A stretch of DNA of 64,000 nt. Origin: Haliotis asinina (taxonomy: Eukaryota > Mollusca > Gastropoda > Lepetellida > Haliotidae). A program made the position numbers and the translations under genes. A model generated the notes under the pieces. The model searched no databases. It saw only the letters and a list, made by a program, of their open reading frames with translations, and was not told the DNA's origin. The stretch lies in assembly GCF_037392515.1 (NCBI RefSeq), contig NC_090295.1:26328501-26392500 (forward strand), in the 5' to 3' direction. Shown one piece after another: positions 55,895-63,827 of the stretch (its first letter is position 1; the number at the start of each line of letters is the position of its first letter).

Positions 55895-57696
55895 TTACCA
55901 TCGATTTTCGCGATGGCCTGCATGATCAAGTGTGAGTCGTACCCTCTCAAGTTGTGAAAGACAACGGGGATGTTTATTGTCTTAGGGTTGATTTTAAGCT
56001 TGAGGTTGCACGCGTTGTGAGCGGCGCCTCTATACTTACCAGTTATGTGGCAGTGATCTCTCACCGAATCACCGTTAAGTGGTGAGTCACACACGTGACA
56101 GTTAGTGCTACTAGCGTGGGCTAGCCTGTCGACTCGGGTCAGACACATGGGAGCGATTCTATACAATGCATTCCTAATAATTTTTTCTTCCTCCTGCAAA
56201 CACTTTAGAAACCTTTCAGCCGCGTCAGGCCCCCTATATACTACCGGAGCTTTCGTTTCCCCGTCACAACGGACGACAATGTATCCAAACGAACAGGCTT
56301 TATGCTCTTGTGTTTTGTGGGTGAAGGGAGCCTCGACGGCGGCATCACTGGTGGAATCCCCACCCACAACTAAGGCTTCGAAGTCGGCGTATATGATATA
56401 AGGCACAGACATTTGGTTCTTGTGGTTACTGAATTTTAGGATATTATCACCTTCCTTAGGCATGTCGACTCGTATGGCCGTCTGCCCCACACCTTGGCAA
56501 TCCTCCCGGTGGGATTCTAATAAATCAGCTCGACTGAAACCGTGTAGGCATCGTACACAAAAGTGTTTTTCCCCATCGTGTTTCGACTGGTCGTGCAACA
56601 ACCGGCTGAGATGTTTTATCCACGTGTAGTGATACTTTTCACCTCGTTGGATCATGAATATATTGATAACTTGGCGATCCTTCACCGGGCTGACCCTGTG
56701 TACTATTGTTTTGTTACCTTCGTGCCCAAAGACATTTATAGCCATATTATTCTGTTTTTCTACTTTAGTGATCTGGGATATGGGGGTGGGTTCATCTATA
56801 CCATCCCAGTTGAGCCCATCGTCTTGGGGATAGCTAGAAAGCCTATCTGAATGAGTGCCAGCTGGAAATAAGGCTGACCTGATAGCTAACCTCAGGCAAT
56901 CGTTTCCTCTATTCTTAACGTTTACTATGGCATGTTTGTTCCTATAGTAGGGAGGCAAGGCTAGGTATGACCCGCCTCTGAACGGCACGTAGTTAGCTAT
57001 GTCTAGATAGACATTATCGATTTTATCTACAGCCCACCCGGACCCCAAGTGTGTGTAGCGTTCTAGGTATTCTCGTATCTGCTGAAAACTGGTATCGATT
57101 GATGTGTCAATGGTCTCTGTATGTGTGGCGACCTCTTGTTGGCCTCGGAAGTAAGGCTGAACATACTCAGTGGTACTCCCAACCTGCTTATCGAGCGACA
57201 TTTTCACTGTGATCTGAAACTTGATACTTCCTAGATTATTTAGTTCCTGGTTGACCTTATCAGCTATCAGAGGCTTGATATCTGTAATGTCTATGTTTCT
57301 ATCAACGTGCATGCGCCAACCTCTCAAATAGTTGCCTACAGCGCGCTCAGTGCGCACGAACTGTAGGTCAATAGCTCTATTCTGTCGTAATAATTCTACA
57401 AGCTGTGGTTTTCTCATACGGGAATACCCGCCTAAACCCAAATCGTGTGCCTCGGCTTTCAGTTGTTTTACAGTGGGAGGTTTTGCTACGGGGGCATGTG
57501 ATAACAATGCGGTTAACCCGGCTCTCCCCAGGTTTGAATAACCCGTGTATCCAAGCTGTTTTGCTTGAGCTTTTAATTGTTTTACCGTAGGGGCTTCTAA
57601 ACCTAGTAATCTCAACAATGCTGACTTCCGCATTCGAGAATACCCGATCACACCTCTCTGTTTTGCGACCCGCTTGAGCTCGCGTACAGTAGACAT
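55720..57696 (-). CDS. Protein-primed DNA polymerase B, N-terminal part (with SAP-like repeats)
   Basis: I place the start at ATG 57696; the frame is open 24 bases further upstream but only from a TTG. The N-terminus carries three 30-residue SAP-like repeats (patterns TVRELKRVAKQRG, TVKQLKAQAKQLG, TVKQLKAEAHDLG), probably DNA-binding. Next come a zinc-finger-like CVRC...H...C (about 56550), exonuclease motif I YADFE (about 56385), an HNH/endonuclease VII-like cluster with CHVC and DHCHITGKYRG (about 56100-56000), and exonuclease motif II NLRGYD (about 55940). Homology leaves this frame near 55845 although it stays open to 55720. The break is one base. Confidence 0.9.
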   Translation of the reverse strand: MSTVRELKRVAKQRGVIGYSRMRKSALLRLLGLEAPTVKQLKAQAKQLGYTGYSNLGRAGLTALLSHAPVAKPPTVKQLKAEAHDLGLGGYSRMRKPQLVELLRQNRAIDLQFVRTERAVGNYLRGWRMHVDRNIDITDIKPLIADKVNQELNNLGSIKFQITVKMSLDKQVGSTTEYVQPYFRGQQEVATHTETIDTSIDTSFQQIREYLERYTHLGSGWAVDKIDNVYLDIANYVPFRGGSYLALPPYYRNKHAIVNVKNRGNDCLRLAIRSALFPAGTHSDRLSSYPQDDGLNWDGIDEPTPISQITKVEKQNNMAINVFGHEGNKTIVHRVSPVKDRQVINIFMIQRGEKYHYTWIKHLSRLLHDQSKHDGEKHFCVRCLHGFSRADLLESHREDCQGVGQTAIRVDMPKEGDNILKFSNHKNQMSVPYIIYADFEALVVGGDSTSDAAVEAPFTHKTQEHKACSFGYIVVRCDGETKAPVVYRGPDAAERFLKCLQEEEKIIRNALYRIAPMCLTRVDRLAHASSTNCHVCDSPLNGDSVRDHCHITGKYRGAAHNACNLKLKINPKTINIPVVFHNLRGYDSHLIMQAIAKIDGNITCIPNNMERYISFSLTDLGSLTRFSSSCRHSTVWSRPTIPSLSPIDTQTPRLDPCL

Positions 57697-57754
57697 TGTG
57701 TTTACACCTAAGAGAACCAATGTCTAATTGCTTCACAGTAAAGGGAGGTAACCC

Positions 57755-57907
57755 TTAAGTGGCTATCTTGAGCAGTCGCCTACGTTCTTTTATGTAGCCT
57801 TTTTTATTCTCGTAGATGAGTTGATGTCTGACTACGTTCGCTCCGTGAGCTTTACATAGACAGTAGTGTCCTTTAACCCCGATACCACACACAGTATGTA
57901 TTCGCAT
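57755..57907 (-). CDS. Small basic protein, possible metal-binding (50 aa)
   Basis: The minus strand from ATG 57907 to TAA 57755 encodes 50 residues with C7, H14, C16, C18, H21 and H28, followed by a basic tail (YIKERRRLLKIAT). The Cys/His cluster suggests a small metal-binding fold. It fills the gap between the polymerase and the 141-aa gene in the same direction. A second, shorter frame from ATG 57930 also exists. Function is unknown. Confidence 0.5.
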   Translation of the reverse strand: MRIHTVCGIGVKGHYCLCKAHGANVVRHQLIYENKKGYIKERRRLLKIAT

Positions 57908-57946
57908 CGGTATGGAGCGGGTCTCATGTTTACTTATATAGGTATT

Positions 57947-58372
57947 TTAATTTAATTGCTTCGCAACCAACGCAGTAGCTGCTATACCCAACACTATGAA
58001 GCCCAGTTCACGATTCATTTGTCCCTTGGATGGTGTGTAGTACTGAGCGAGTGTGGGTTTACTGAGCGGTTCCAATTGTTTACCAGTTAGTAGGTAGTAT
58101 TCTTTCATTGCTTCATCGACATCGTAGAATGTTTTAATGGCATGGTTTTCACGCTTGAGTTGTTCGTTAATAAAATCGATCCTCTGGAGGCGTTTTTTAG
58201 CGTAATCGGCCTGTGCTCTTTGTAATTTCTCAGTAGCGAGATCGTGTCGCTTCCTTTCTTCCTGTATTTCAGCCGCGTGATCATCTCGTAGTTTCGAGAA
58301 GAGGAAATTACTCCCGGAAAATGCCAGGGCATTCACTAACGCCCCACCGACCATCATAGCTATCGTGGCCAT
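57947..58372 (-). CDS. Conserved Polinton protein, coiled coil with membrane-like ends (141 aa)
   Basis: A small protein with hydrophobic N-terminus (MATIAMMVGGALVNALAFSG), a charged helical middle with coiled-coil character (about residues 30-75), the segment PTLAQYYTPSKGQ and a hydrophobic C-terminus (LGFIVLGIAATALVA). I recognise its pattern as recurring in invertebrate Polintons but know no function. It lies 8 bases from the gene upstream, so they are probably expressed together. A virion or membrane-remodelling role is a guess. Confidence 0.75.
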   Translation of the reverse strand: MATIAMMVGGALVNALAFSGSNFLFSKLRDDHAAEIQEERKRHDLATEKLQRAQADYAKKRLQRIDFINEQLKRENHAIKTFYDVDEAMKEYYLLTGKQLEPLSKPTLAQYYTPSKGQMNRELGFIVLGIAATALVAKQLN

Positions 58373-58380
58373 CCCTGTAT

Positions 58381-58608
58381 TTATTTCATTATATTATCAG
58401 GTATTATTCCTTGTTTTACTAGGATGTCTTTTGTGGCCATCGCCATACCAAGGTTCATTATGAGCATACCCATATCCTGCAGGTTGAAATCTAGCTTGAT
58501 AGTTGGTTGTTTAAGCACCATTTTAGTCAACCGAGCGTACCCTACTGCTAGACTGGCTACCACTGTGGCGTGGTATGCGTCGTTGACGAACGTTTTCCCC
58601 TCAGACAT
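58381..58608 (-). CDS. Conserved small Polinton membrane protein (75 aa)
   Basis: It contains NDAYHATVVASLAVGYARL, then LDFNLQDMGMLIMNL and MATKDILVKQGIIPDNIMK. Two moderately hydrophobic helices fit a short membrane-associated protein. The C-terminal motif KDILVKQGIIPxxIMK is one I recognise from other invertebrate elements of this type. An A/T-rich block (tatgtatatataaaaatatt) lies directly upstream. No function is known. Confidence 0.75.
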   Translation of the reverse strand: MSEGKTFVNDAYHATVVASLAVGYARLTKMVLKQPTIKLDFNLQDMGMLIMNLGMAMATKDILVKQGIIPDNIMK

Positions 58609-58633
58609 TATGTATATATAAAAATATTTTAAA

Positions 58634-58942
58634 TTATAACATGATATGCGGGTCTACCGTGGGGGTGGGGGGCTCACTATTGGGTGGGGGCTCACTGTGG
58701 GAGGGTACCCCCACGTATAACCATGTTATAACCACGGCAGCAGTTACGCCTACAACCAACAACAGTCGGGTTGGGTTGGCCACTTTATGTTGGTTACACC
58801 ACCGTTTTTTACCGGCAGCTACTCTCTTAGGATTCTTCTGTCTGGTTACTGTTGGGGGTACCCCCACTGGGGTCACTGGTTCCTGTGAAGGGGTCTCCTC
58901 CACTGTTGGGGGTACCTCCACTGGTTCCTGTGCAGCATCCAT
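58634..58942 (-). CDS. Proline-rich single-pass membrane protein (102 aa)
   Basis: A Pro/Glu/Thr-rich N-terminus (residues 1-35), a basic stretch (KNPKRVAAGKKRW), a transmembrane helix (RLLLVVGVTAAVVITWLYV) and a proline-rich tail. Three of the GGTACC palindromes lie in it, at both ends, giving GVPP and VPSH peptides. Its first 116 bases overlap the end of the upstream gene in a different frame, and two of the palindromes lie within that overlap. I do not recognise a family. Confidence 0.65.
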   Translation of the reverse strand: MDAAQEPVEVPPTVEETPSQEPVTPVGVPPTVTRQKNPKRVAAGKKRWCNQHKVANPTRLLLVVGVTAAVVITWLYVGVPSHSEPPPNSEPPTPTVDPHIML

Positions 58943-59399
58943 CTATACTATTATTATTATTCTTTCTCTCAAATTGACAATGTTTTGCCGTGATAATCGC
59001 CACCGTCACTGGAGCCAACAACATACCATATTTGTGGTACAGCCCGCAGCTGATAGAGCTCACGGCGTGTTCGATAAAAGGGTCTTTCTCGAGGTCCTCC
59101 CACAGGTAAAGTCGGCGCTCTGGTGGAATGGGAAGGAAGTGTGATACAATACCGGTGTATATCTGGGTCATAGCCGATCCTATTGTCTTTGTCATTTCTG
59201 CTCCGAGCCGGGACTCGTATCTAGCGTACAGCTTATCGATTTCTTCGGCTGACATTTTGTGAATTTTATCCGGAGTGTAGTCTCCAAAGTAATGTTTGGC
59301 TTTGCCGCCAACAGCCAACGCCACCAGTTTCTCTCGCTTGGGGGAATCCCCCACAGTGGGGGTACCCCCCAACTGTTCGAGCAATTCCTCACACTCCAT
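58827..59399 (-). CDS. Conserved Polinton protein (190 aa)
   Basis: The start is placed at ATG 59399 (MECEELLEQL), because an A/T-rich block (ttataatataac) of the kind preceding other genes of the element sits right upstream. The frame is open to ATG 59507 and that version would add a hydrophobic leader. The conserved core includes MSAEEIDKLYARYESRLGAE, then SHFLPIPPERRLYLWEDLEK and GLYHKYGMLLAPVTVAIITA. A low-complexity Gly/Thr/Pro tail (from about residue 145) contains two palindrome-derived SGGTPNS peptides; a third GGTP lies near residue 11. A virion role is possible but unproven. Confidence 0.7.
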   Translation of the reverse strand: MECEELLEQLGGTPTVGDSPKREKLVALAVGGKAKHYFGDYTPDKIHKMSAEEIDKLYARYESRLGAEMTKTIGSAMTQIYTGIVSHFLPIPPERRLYLWEDLEKDPFIEHAVSSISCGLYHKYGMLLAPVTVAIITAKHCQFERKNNNNSIDGCCTGTSGGTPNSGGDPFTGTSDPSGGTPNSNQTEES

Positions 59400-59513
59400 C
59401 TTATAATATAACAAGTAAGATTTAGTTTTAACTATATAATACCCGATACAGACAAAACACAGAGAAATGAAGGTTAAGTTGCACACGACAAATACTTCAA
59501 ATATCATAGCTAT

Positions 59514-59584
59514 ATGCTTAGCTTTAGCTTAGCTTTGCTTAGCATTTGCTTAGCTTTGCTTAGCTTTGCTTAGCTTTGCTTAGC
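59514..59584. repeat. 10-bp tandem repeat (GCTTAGCTTT) between ATPase and 190-aa gene
   Basis: About seven units of GCTTAGCTTT, some with one-base changes, fill the space between these genes. The ATPase stop codon (TGC TAA) is formed by the outermost unit. It could be a regulatory spacer, as every unit also contains a TTAGC/GCTAA pair. Confidence 0.8.
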
Positions 59585-60221
59585 ATACTATATATGCTAC
59601 TGGTTGGTCGGTCTTTAGCACGAGCTTAGCGTGTTTAGTTTCAGCGAGCTGTTTCTTCACCCGTTCCCGTTCTAATTTGCTCATCACATCGTTCTCTCTC
59701 AAACACTCCTCGAACGAATCCCTGTCCTTGCAGTGAAATAAGGCCACCCATCGCGTCTGCTCCCTGAGGTCTTTCAACACCGAGTTGAACTTCTGCGTTA
59801 GCACCCAGACGCTGTGATTTGCATGCCGGCCGGAGAAGGCCAGGTACGATAGCATGTCTCTCTTTTTTGTTATCTCGCGATTAGCGCTGCAGTCGTCCAG
59901 TATGAACAGCGTCGGTTCTCCTTTAAATTTCTCGTGAAGAGCTTTCAACCAGTCCTGCAGGCGTGTTCCAGGGTCGATTTTGTGTACGTCCGGGTCCGTC
60001 ATCACCCAAGGTCGCGCGTACGTTTTATTCATGCTCAGAGTAGGGCACATGATAACGATGTTATCGAACACATCCTTGTAGTAACCCTCCAACATATCCA
60101 ACACGAAAACGGTCTTCCCACAGCCAGTCTGCCCGCACACTATGGCGCAGTGTGGGTCAGTGGGTAGTTGTGGCAGTGGGGGGTACCCCCCATCAGTAGA
60201 TGGCTTGCACGAATCTCCCAT
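59580..60221 (-). CDS. Genome-packaging ATPase (FtsK/HerA type)
   Basis: 213 residues with Walker A GQTGCGKT (30-37), Walker B TLFILDDCS (D109, D110) and WVLTQKFNSVLKDLREQTR (about residues 138-156), which carries the polar sensor position. The length and layout match the A32-like packaging ATPases of Polintons, adintoviruses and related DNA viruses, which pump DNA into capsids. The first 29 bases overlap the end of the capsid gene, suggesting coupled expression. One GGTACC palindrome lies in the N-terminus and gives DGGYPPLP. No defect is seen. Confidence 0.92.
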   Translation of the reverse strand: MGDSCKPSTDGGYPPLPQLPTDPHCAIVCGQTGCGKTVFVLDMLEGYYKDVFDNIVIMCPTLSMNKTYARPWVMTDPDVHKIDPGTRLQDWLKALHEKFKGEPTLFILDDCSANREITKKRDMLSYLAFSGRHANHSVWVLTQKFNSVLKDLREQTRWVALFHCKDRDSFEECLRENDVMSKLERERVKKQLAETKHAKLVLKTDQPVAYIVC

Positions 60222-61449
60222 TGTCTATATTAAGTTGCGCGTCCATAATAACGTACAGATATAATTTCAACTTACCAGCGGTTTGAGCCTTCTTAGTAAT
60301 CTGGATAGTTATCCCTTCGCTGCCGTTATCTATACGGCGCCCGCTACCGTGCAGTTTATCATCATCCGTGGATCGCATGTCCAACCATAGGGCGTACTTG
60401 GTGGTCAGGTATTCACCGATCTGCACGGAGCCGAGGTCCAGGTCCTTTGTTATATAATCCCCAACTGGTAGCTTTTTTATCTCATCCCACTGCTGGTGTG
60501 GTCTCATACCATGACTGAACAGCTGGTTGGGCACACCCTCGATGGTCACTTCCACCTTTTCAATCTCGGGGTTGAAAAACTTCTCGCTGTCCCTCCGGAA
60601 TGGATCGTAATACTCCACGGGGACGACCAGGATACCTTTCATCGATCGCGCCGGCACGTTCAGGTTGATATTCCACACAGTGTCGCTCTTATCTCGCACG
60701 ACTGATCTATGCCTCAGTACGCGATCGTACAGGATAGCCATCTTCCCAGAGTACTGGCTTCGAACCTGCCTTGCCAGCTCCGGGCTAGTGACCATGTCGA
60801 ACTCCAGAGAGATGTTGTCTATGGCATAACTGGCCTCATCACCGTTCGGCGTACGCACTACTTTGCTATAGTCGTTAAACGTGAGCTCGTATTCGAGCCT
60901 ATCACCCAGCGCGGCCTGGTAAAACGGTGCGTGTCCCGTGAGCAACTCGAAGTCGAGCGGCACGCAGAATCGATTCCCGTATGCTCGAGCGATGGCCTTT
61001 TCACCGTCCGATAGCTTGTCTTGCTGGTCTTGCGTGAAGACATACCCTATGCGTGCCCGGGTTGATTTGCTGATACCCTGGTACACATCATTGACTCGTT
61101 CTCCCTCGCTTTTCCAGAGATCCCTGTAGCAGTGAAACACGTCGCTGTCGTCGATGCTCAGCACCTCGTTACCGCTGATCTTGACGGTCGTTTTCTTGAT
61201 GATGGCTCGACCCACGTTACGCACTAGCTCGCGTTTGTCGTTGTCGGAGGTCAACGTGATATTGAACGCCAGTCGAACAGTGCCTGGTACAATGAGGTCA
61301 TTCTCACCAAGGTTTGGAAATCTAACCAGCAGAGTTTGATTCTGGTCTATCTTGCTGGGATTGTTGGTGATGGTCACCGACTGTCGCACGGCTCTGGCGC
61401 CTAATGGCTCTCTCAATCTTCTGAAAGGATCTAATTTTCTGCCGTACAT
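60193..61449 (-). CDS. Major capsid protein (double jelly roll)
   Basis: 418 residues beginning MYGRKLDPFRRLREP. Conserved stretches typical of the Polinton major capsid protein include VRFPNLGENDLIVPGT (about 43-58), YGNRFCVPLDFELL, LEYELTFNDYSKVV and VPARSMKGILVVPVEYYDPF. The double jelly roll assembles as trimers into an icosahedral shell, as in adenovirus hexon and related lineages. It is followed by the ATPase with a 29-base overlap, a common pairing. The frame is intact. The start shares a 32-bp A/T-rich spacer with the plus-strand gene on its right. Confidence 0.9.
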   Translation of the reverse strand: MYGRKLDPFRRLREPLGARAVRQSVTITNNPSKIDQNQTLLVRFPNLGENDLIVPGTVRLAFNITLTSDNDKRELVRNVGRAIIKKTTVKISGNEVLSIDDSDVFHCYRDLWKSEGERVNDVYQGISKSTRARIGYVFTQDQQDKLSDGEKAIARAYGNRFCVPLDFELLTGHAPFYQAALGDRLEYELTFNDYSKVVRTPNGDEASYAIDNISLEFDMVTSPELARQVRSQYSGKMAILYDRVLRHRSVVRDKSDTVWNINLNVPARSMKGILVVPVEYYDPFRRDSEKFFNPEIEKVEVTIEGVPNQLFSHGMRPHQQWDEIKKLPVGDYITKDLDLGSVQIGEYLTTKYALWLDMRSTDDDKLHGSGRRIDNGSEGITIQITKKAQTAGKLKLYLYVIMDAQLNIDNGRFVQAIY

Positions 61450-61481
61450 TGTTATATAAAAGAAATATATTTTTAATACTA
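61450..61481. promoter_or_regulatory. Divergent A/T-rich promoter spacer (capsid / coiled-coil gene)
   Basis: Only 32 bases separate the two start codons. They contain TATATAAAAG on the plus strand and, reversed, AAATATATTTC, so one TATA-like block faces each way. Similar blocks lie before the 190-aa, 75-aa and 389-aa genes. Confidence 0.5.
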
Positions 61482-62651
61482 ATGGATGAAGACATAGATA
61501 TGACGGAGATACCGGGCGCTAGTGCCCAGGCATTCGATGATGAGCAGGAGACCTCATTTACTAGTTCACCATTGAACCAAGAACTCTTGGAAACAACGGT
61601 AAATGATTATTACGAAAGTTTAAGAAGAGATAAAAACTACGTTGAACCACAGGGTCGATACCATAAGAATTTTTTTATTGATACAAAGGGTGTTCTACGC
61701 CTTAAGTCTGACCCAGGGGTTGACCTCTTTAACAAGAGCAATAAAAAACCACTGGCCTTGTCAACTCTAGCCAGCCGCCATGGTGTCGAATTTATCCGTA
61801 AAAATCTAAACATGAATGATTACGGTGGTGCAATACCTAAGGCCGTTAAAGAAGATCTGCAAGCTACCAGATCCCACCTCACCACTAGAGATGAAATAAC
61901 ACCACAGCGTGCTACAGAAGCCTCGGACAGCATAGAAAAACTGTTGAGCACCTACTGGGACAAACCGTTACCGGGGTTTGACTTTCCGGTAAGGGAACTG
62001 CGCGGCTTAGACGAAGCCGTGAAACGCGTGCGTGGAGAACTCGTGAACAACATGGGGAAACTGAATGAAATCGACGAGCACATCGCTAGGGAAAAAACCA
62101 AACTCAACGAAACTGAAAACGATGATATGAAGCGCCGTATCAATGAACGACTACGCGATTTAGAAGACGAGAGACGTACACGATTGGAATCCGCTTCCTC
62201 GAATCGTGAACAGCTTCGATCCCAGATCAGTCGCATTCGGGAAACAATCGATAGAATACTGAATGAGGATACAACTTTAGCCAACAGGATTTGGATATTG
62301 TTCCGGGAGCAAGGGATCACCATCGCCAGCATTCTGACTGCATTGGGTTTCATCATATCAACCCTGGTGGTGTCACTGACAGGGGGTACCCCTGTGGGGC
62401 CTGCCGGCGGCGGGGGAACTCCAAGTGGCGGTGGGGGTGTTAAAGACTGGATAAAAAAACTCGGGGAAGGCCTAGCTAAACTGGCTGGTAAAGCCGCCGA
62501 AGCCCTTCCCGGCATCCTGGGTAGCATCGTCTCTTGGTTGTTGGGCGCTCTGTCTAAAACTGCCATGTGGCTCAGTCAAAACCTGTGGGCAGCCATCGTC
62601 GCCGTGACGGGTCTGGTGTACGTAGCGGCTAAGAAATCTTTAACCAAATAA
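61482..62651 (+). CDS. Coiled-coil and amphipathic membrane protein (389 aa)
   Basis: The start at ATG 61482 (MDEDIDMTEIPG) is preferred; upstream codons open only from TTG. The N-terminal part is acidic. A long coiled coil follows (about residues 175-265, with EIDEHIAREKTKLNE and DMKRRINERLRDLEDERR), then a transmembrane helix (ITIASILTALGFIISTLVVS), a glycine-rich linker with a GGTACC palindrome, and amphipathic or hydrophobic helices (WIKKLGEGLAKLAGKAAEAL, then GSIVSWLLGALSKT). The layout suggests a membrane-active virion protein, analogous in idea to adenovirus protein VI; that is inference. It is the only complete plus-strand gene of the element and its end overlaps the next gene tail-to-tail by 23 bases. 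Confidence 0.75.
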   Translation: MDEDIDMTEIPGASAQAFDDEQETSFTSSPLNQELLETTVNDYYESLRRDKNYVEPQGRYHKNFFIDTKGVLRLKSDPGVDLFNKSNKKPLALSTLASRHGVEFIRKNLNMNDYGGAIPKAVKEDLQATRSHLTTRDEITPQRATEASDSIEKLLSTYWDKPLPGFDFPVRELRGLDEAVKRVRGELVNNMGKLNEIDEHIAREKTKLNETENDDMKRRINERLRDLEDERRTRLESASSNREQLRSQISRIRETIDRILNEDTTLANRIWILFREQGITIASILTALGFIISTLVVSLTGGTPVGPAGGGGTPSGGGGVKDWIKKLGEGLAKLAGKAAEALPGILGSIVSWLLGALSKTAMWLSQNLWAAIVAVTGLVYVAAKKSLTK

Positions 62652-63798
62652 GTCCCAAAGTTACCCCACCAACCACTAGGGCTGTTTTATTATCAATATG
62701 CTGCTGATAGGGGGGTACCCCCACATGAATATGGGGGTGTGGTGTTGGTTGAATTTTAGGCTCCGGAGGTGGCGCCACTATACCCTTTTCACGTGGTGGG
62801 ATGTGTGGGATATAGGGGGTGTTAATATCGGGGTTGATACCCAACTTTTGGTCCGCCGTGGCTATGACTATTTTGTTGTTATAACCCACCACTTTTTTTA
62901 TTCTCAGTTGCATATCACTCGCAGCCATGTACAACCCCACGCCGAACACGTAATTGACTTTCGATCTGGCGTATTCTAACACGTTTTGGTAACGGTCGAT
63001 GGCCCTCGGGAGATCAACTGGAGAATTGATAGCATCATCAACGTTGGAAACGAACTGTTTCTGAGCGTCGTAAGCAGTTCCCTTACCGAGGATGTTGGAA
63101 CGCGTCATCGACTGCGCACCCAACAGCGCCCACACGTACGTTCGAATCGAGTCGTTCAAGCGTATTGTACCAGCACGAGTGAATCCTTTCGATGTTTTTG
63201 AGATCATTTTAGTCCAGGCTGTGGCTGCATCAGGATTGGTTTGCTTTATACAGCTGACATGGATCTTTTCATTCGTTGTGGGGCCTGTAAATGTATGACG
63301 GTTTGGGTTGTATGAACCATCTTTAGAACCGGCATAATATGTTCCGGACCTGTAGAAGTACACGAGAACTATACCGAGACCATGGTTCACACCAGGAAGG
63401 CGAAAGTCTTTATTCGTTGGAATCTCAAACTCCCCACAAACACGTTCATAAGCGCGTCTATCATAGGGGTTATTCGTCATACTCCACGCTTTATCTTGGG
63501 GAAGAGGAGCACTTATTTCCTTCAATATTCGTCTCGTTTGATAATAAATATGAAACAAAATAACCGCCTTACTCAGTTCGTCTATACCGTAGTCTGGTGC
63601 CACACCCGACCCTGTCATCGCACACCACACAGCAAAGTTGAGTTGGTTCTGCCAAAACTGCATTGGGTTTTGATTCCAGTTTACCACCGCCTGCGCGTTA
63701 TTAACGGACACGATATAGTTTTCAAAGATATCAATAAAGGTTGTTTTAAACCCCGTACCATCTGCATTCACCACGATTTTCAAGTGTGCTAAATCCAT
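62629..63798 (-). CDS. Conserved Polinton protein, probable virion component (389 aa)
   Basis: Recognisable conserved stretches are QNQLNFAVWCAMTGSGV, LFHIYYQTRRILKEI, RLNDSIRTYVWALLGAQ and FVSNVDDAINSPVDLP with VNYVFGVGLYMAASDMQL. The pattern recurs in other invertebrate elements with this capsid protein, but no biochemical role is known to me. A proline-rich linker (from about residue 325, with a palindrome-derived HVGVPPYQ) leads to a C-terminal hydrophobic segment (TALVVGGVTLGLIWLKIS). Its tail overlaps that of the plus-strand gene by 23 bases. Minor capsid or scaffold is possible. Confidence 0.75.
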   Translation of the reverse strand: MDLAHLKIVVNADGTGFKTTFIDIFENYIVSVNNAQAVVNWNQNPMQFWQNQLNFAVWCAMTGSGVAPDYGIDELSKAVILFHIYYQTRRILKEISAPLPQDKAWSMTNNPYDRRAYERVCGEFEIPTNKDFRLPGVNHGLGIVLVYFYRSGTYYAGSKDGSYNPNRHTFTGPTTNEKIHVSCIKQTNPDAATAWTKMISKTSKGFTRAGTIRLNDSIRTYVWALLGAQSMTRSNILGKGTAYDAQKQFVSNVDDAINSPVDLPRAIDRYQNVLEYARSKVNYVFGVGLYMAASDMQLRIKKVVGYNNKIVIATADQKLGINPDINTPYIPHIPPREKGIVAPPPEPKIQPTPHPHIHVGVPPYQQHIDNKTALVVGGVTLGLIWLKIS

Positions 63799-63827
63799 AT
63801 TATAATATATAATTCATATGTTATAAT
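63799..63827. promoter_or_regulatory. Divergent A/T-rich promoter spacer at the right edge
   Basis: A 29-base A/T block (attataatatataattcata) separates the minus-strand 389-aa gene from the plus-strand gene starting at 63828. It resembles the 61450 spacer. Confidence 0.45.

Larger units (their letters stand above)
58701..62722. repeat. Dispersed palindrome GGGGGTACCCCC, seven copies in coding sequence
   Basis: Copies at about 58701, 58854, 58908, 59358, 60178, 62382 and 62711, with core GGTACC and 3-6 G or C on either side. The extended form is about AGTGGGGGTACCCCCAACAGT. They lie inside five different genes (102-aa, 190-aa, ATPase, coiled-coil and 389-aa virion gene), and all three reading phases are used (GGTP, VGVPP, GGYPP). 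A related GGGGGAATCCCCC lies at 59340-59352. Confidence 0.85.

Noticed and set aside
58641..59144. 167-codon plus-strand frame opposite the Polinton small genes
   Set aside because: It lies antisense to two better-supported genes, and its low-complexity Gly/Thr/Val content is the mirror of their proline-rich repeats.
61952..62566. 204-codon minus-strand frame under the plus-strand coiled-coil gene
   Set aside because: Serine/arginine-rich shadow of a coiled-coil frame, with no conserved pattern. The plus strand has the domain structure and an upstream A/T block.
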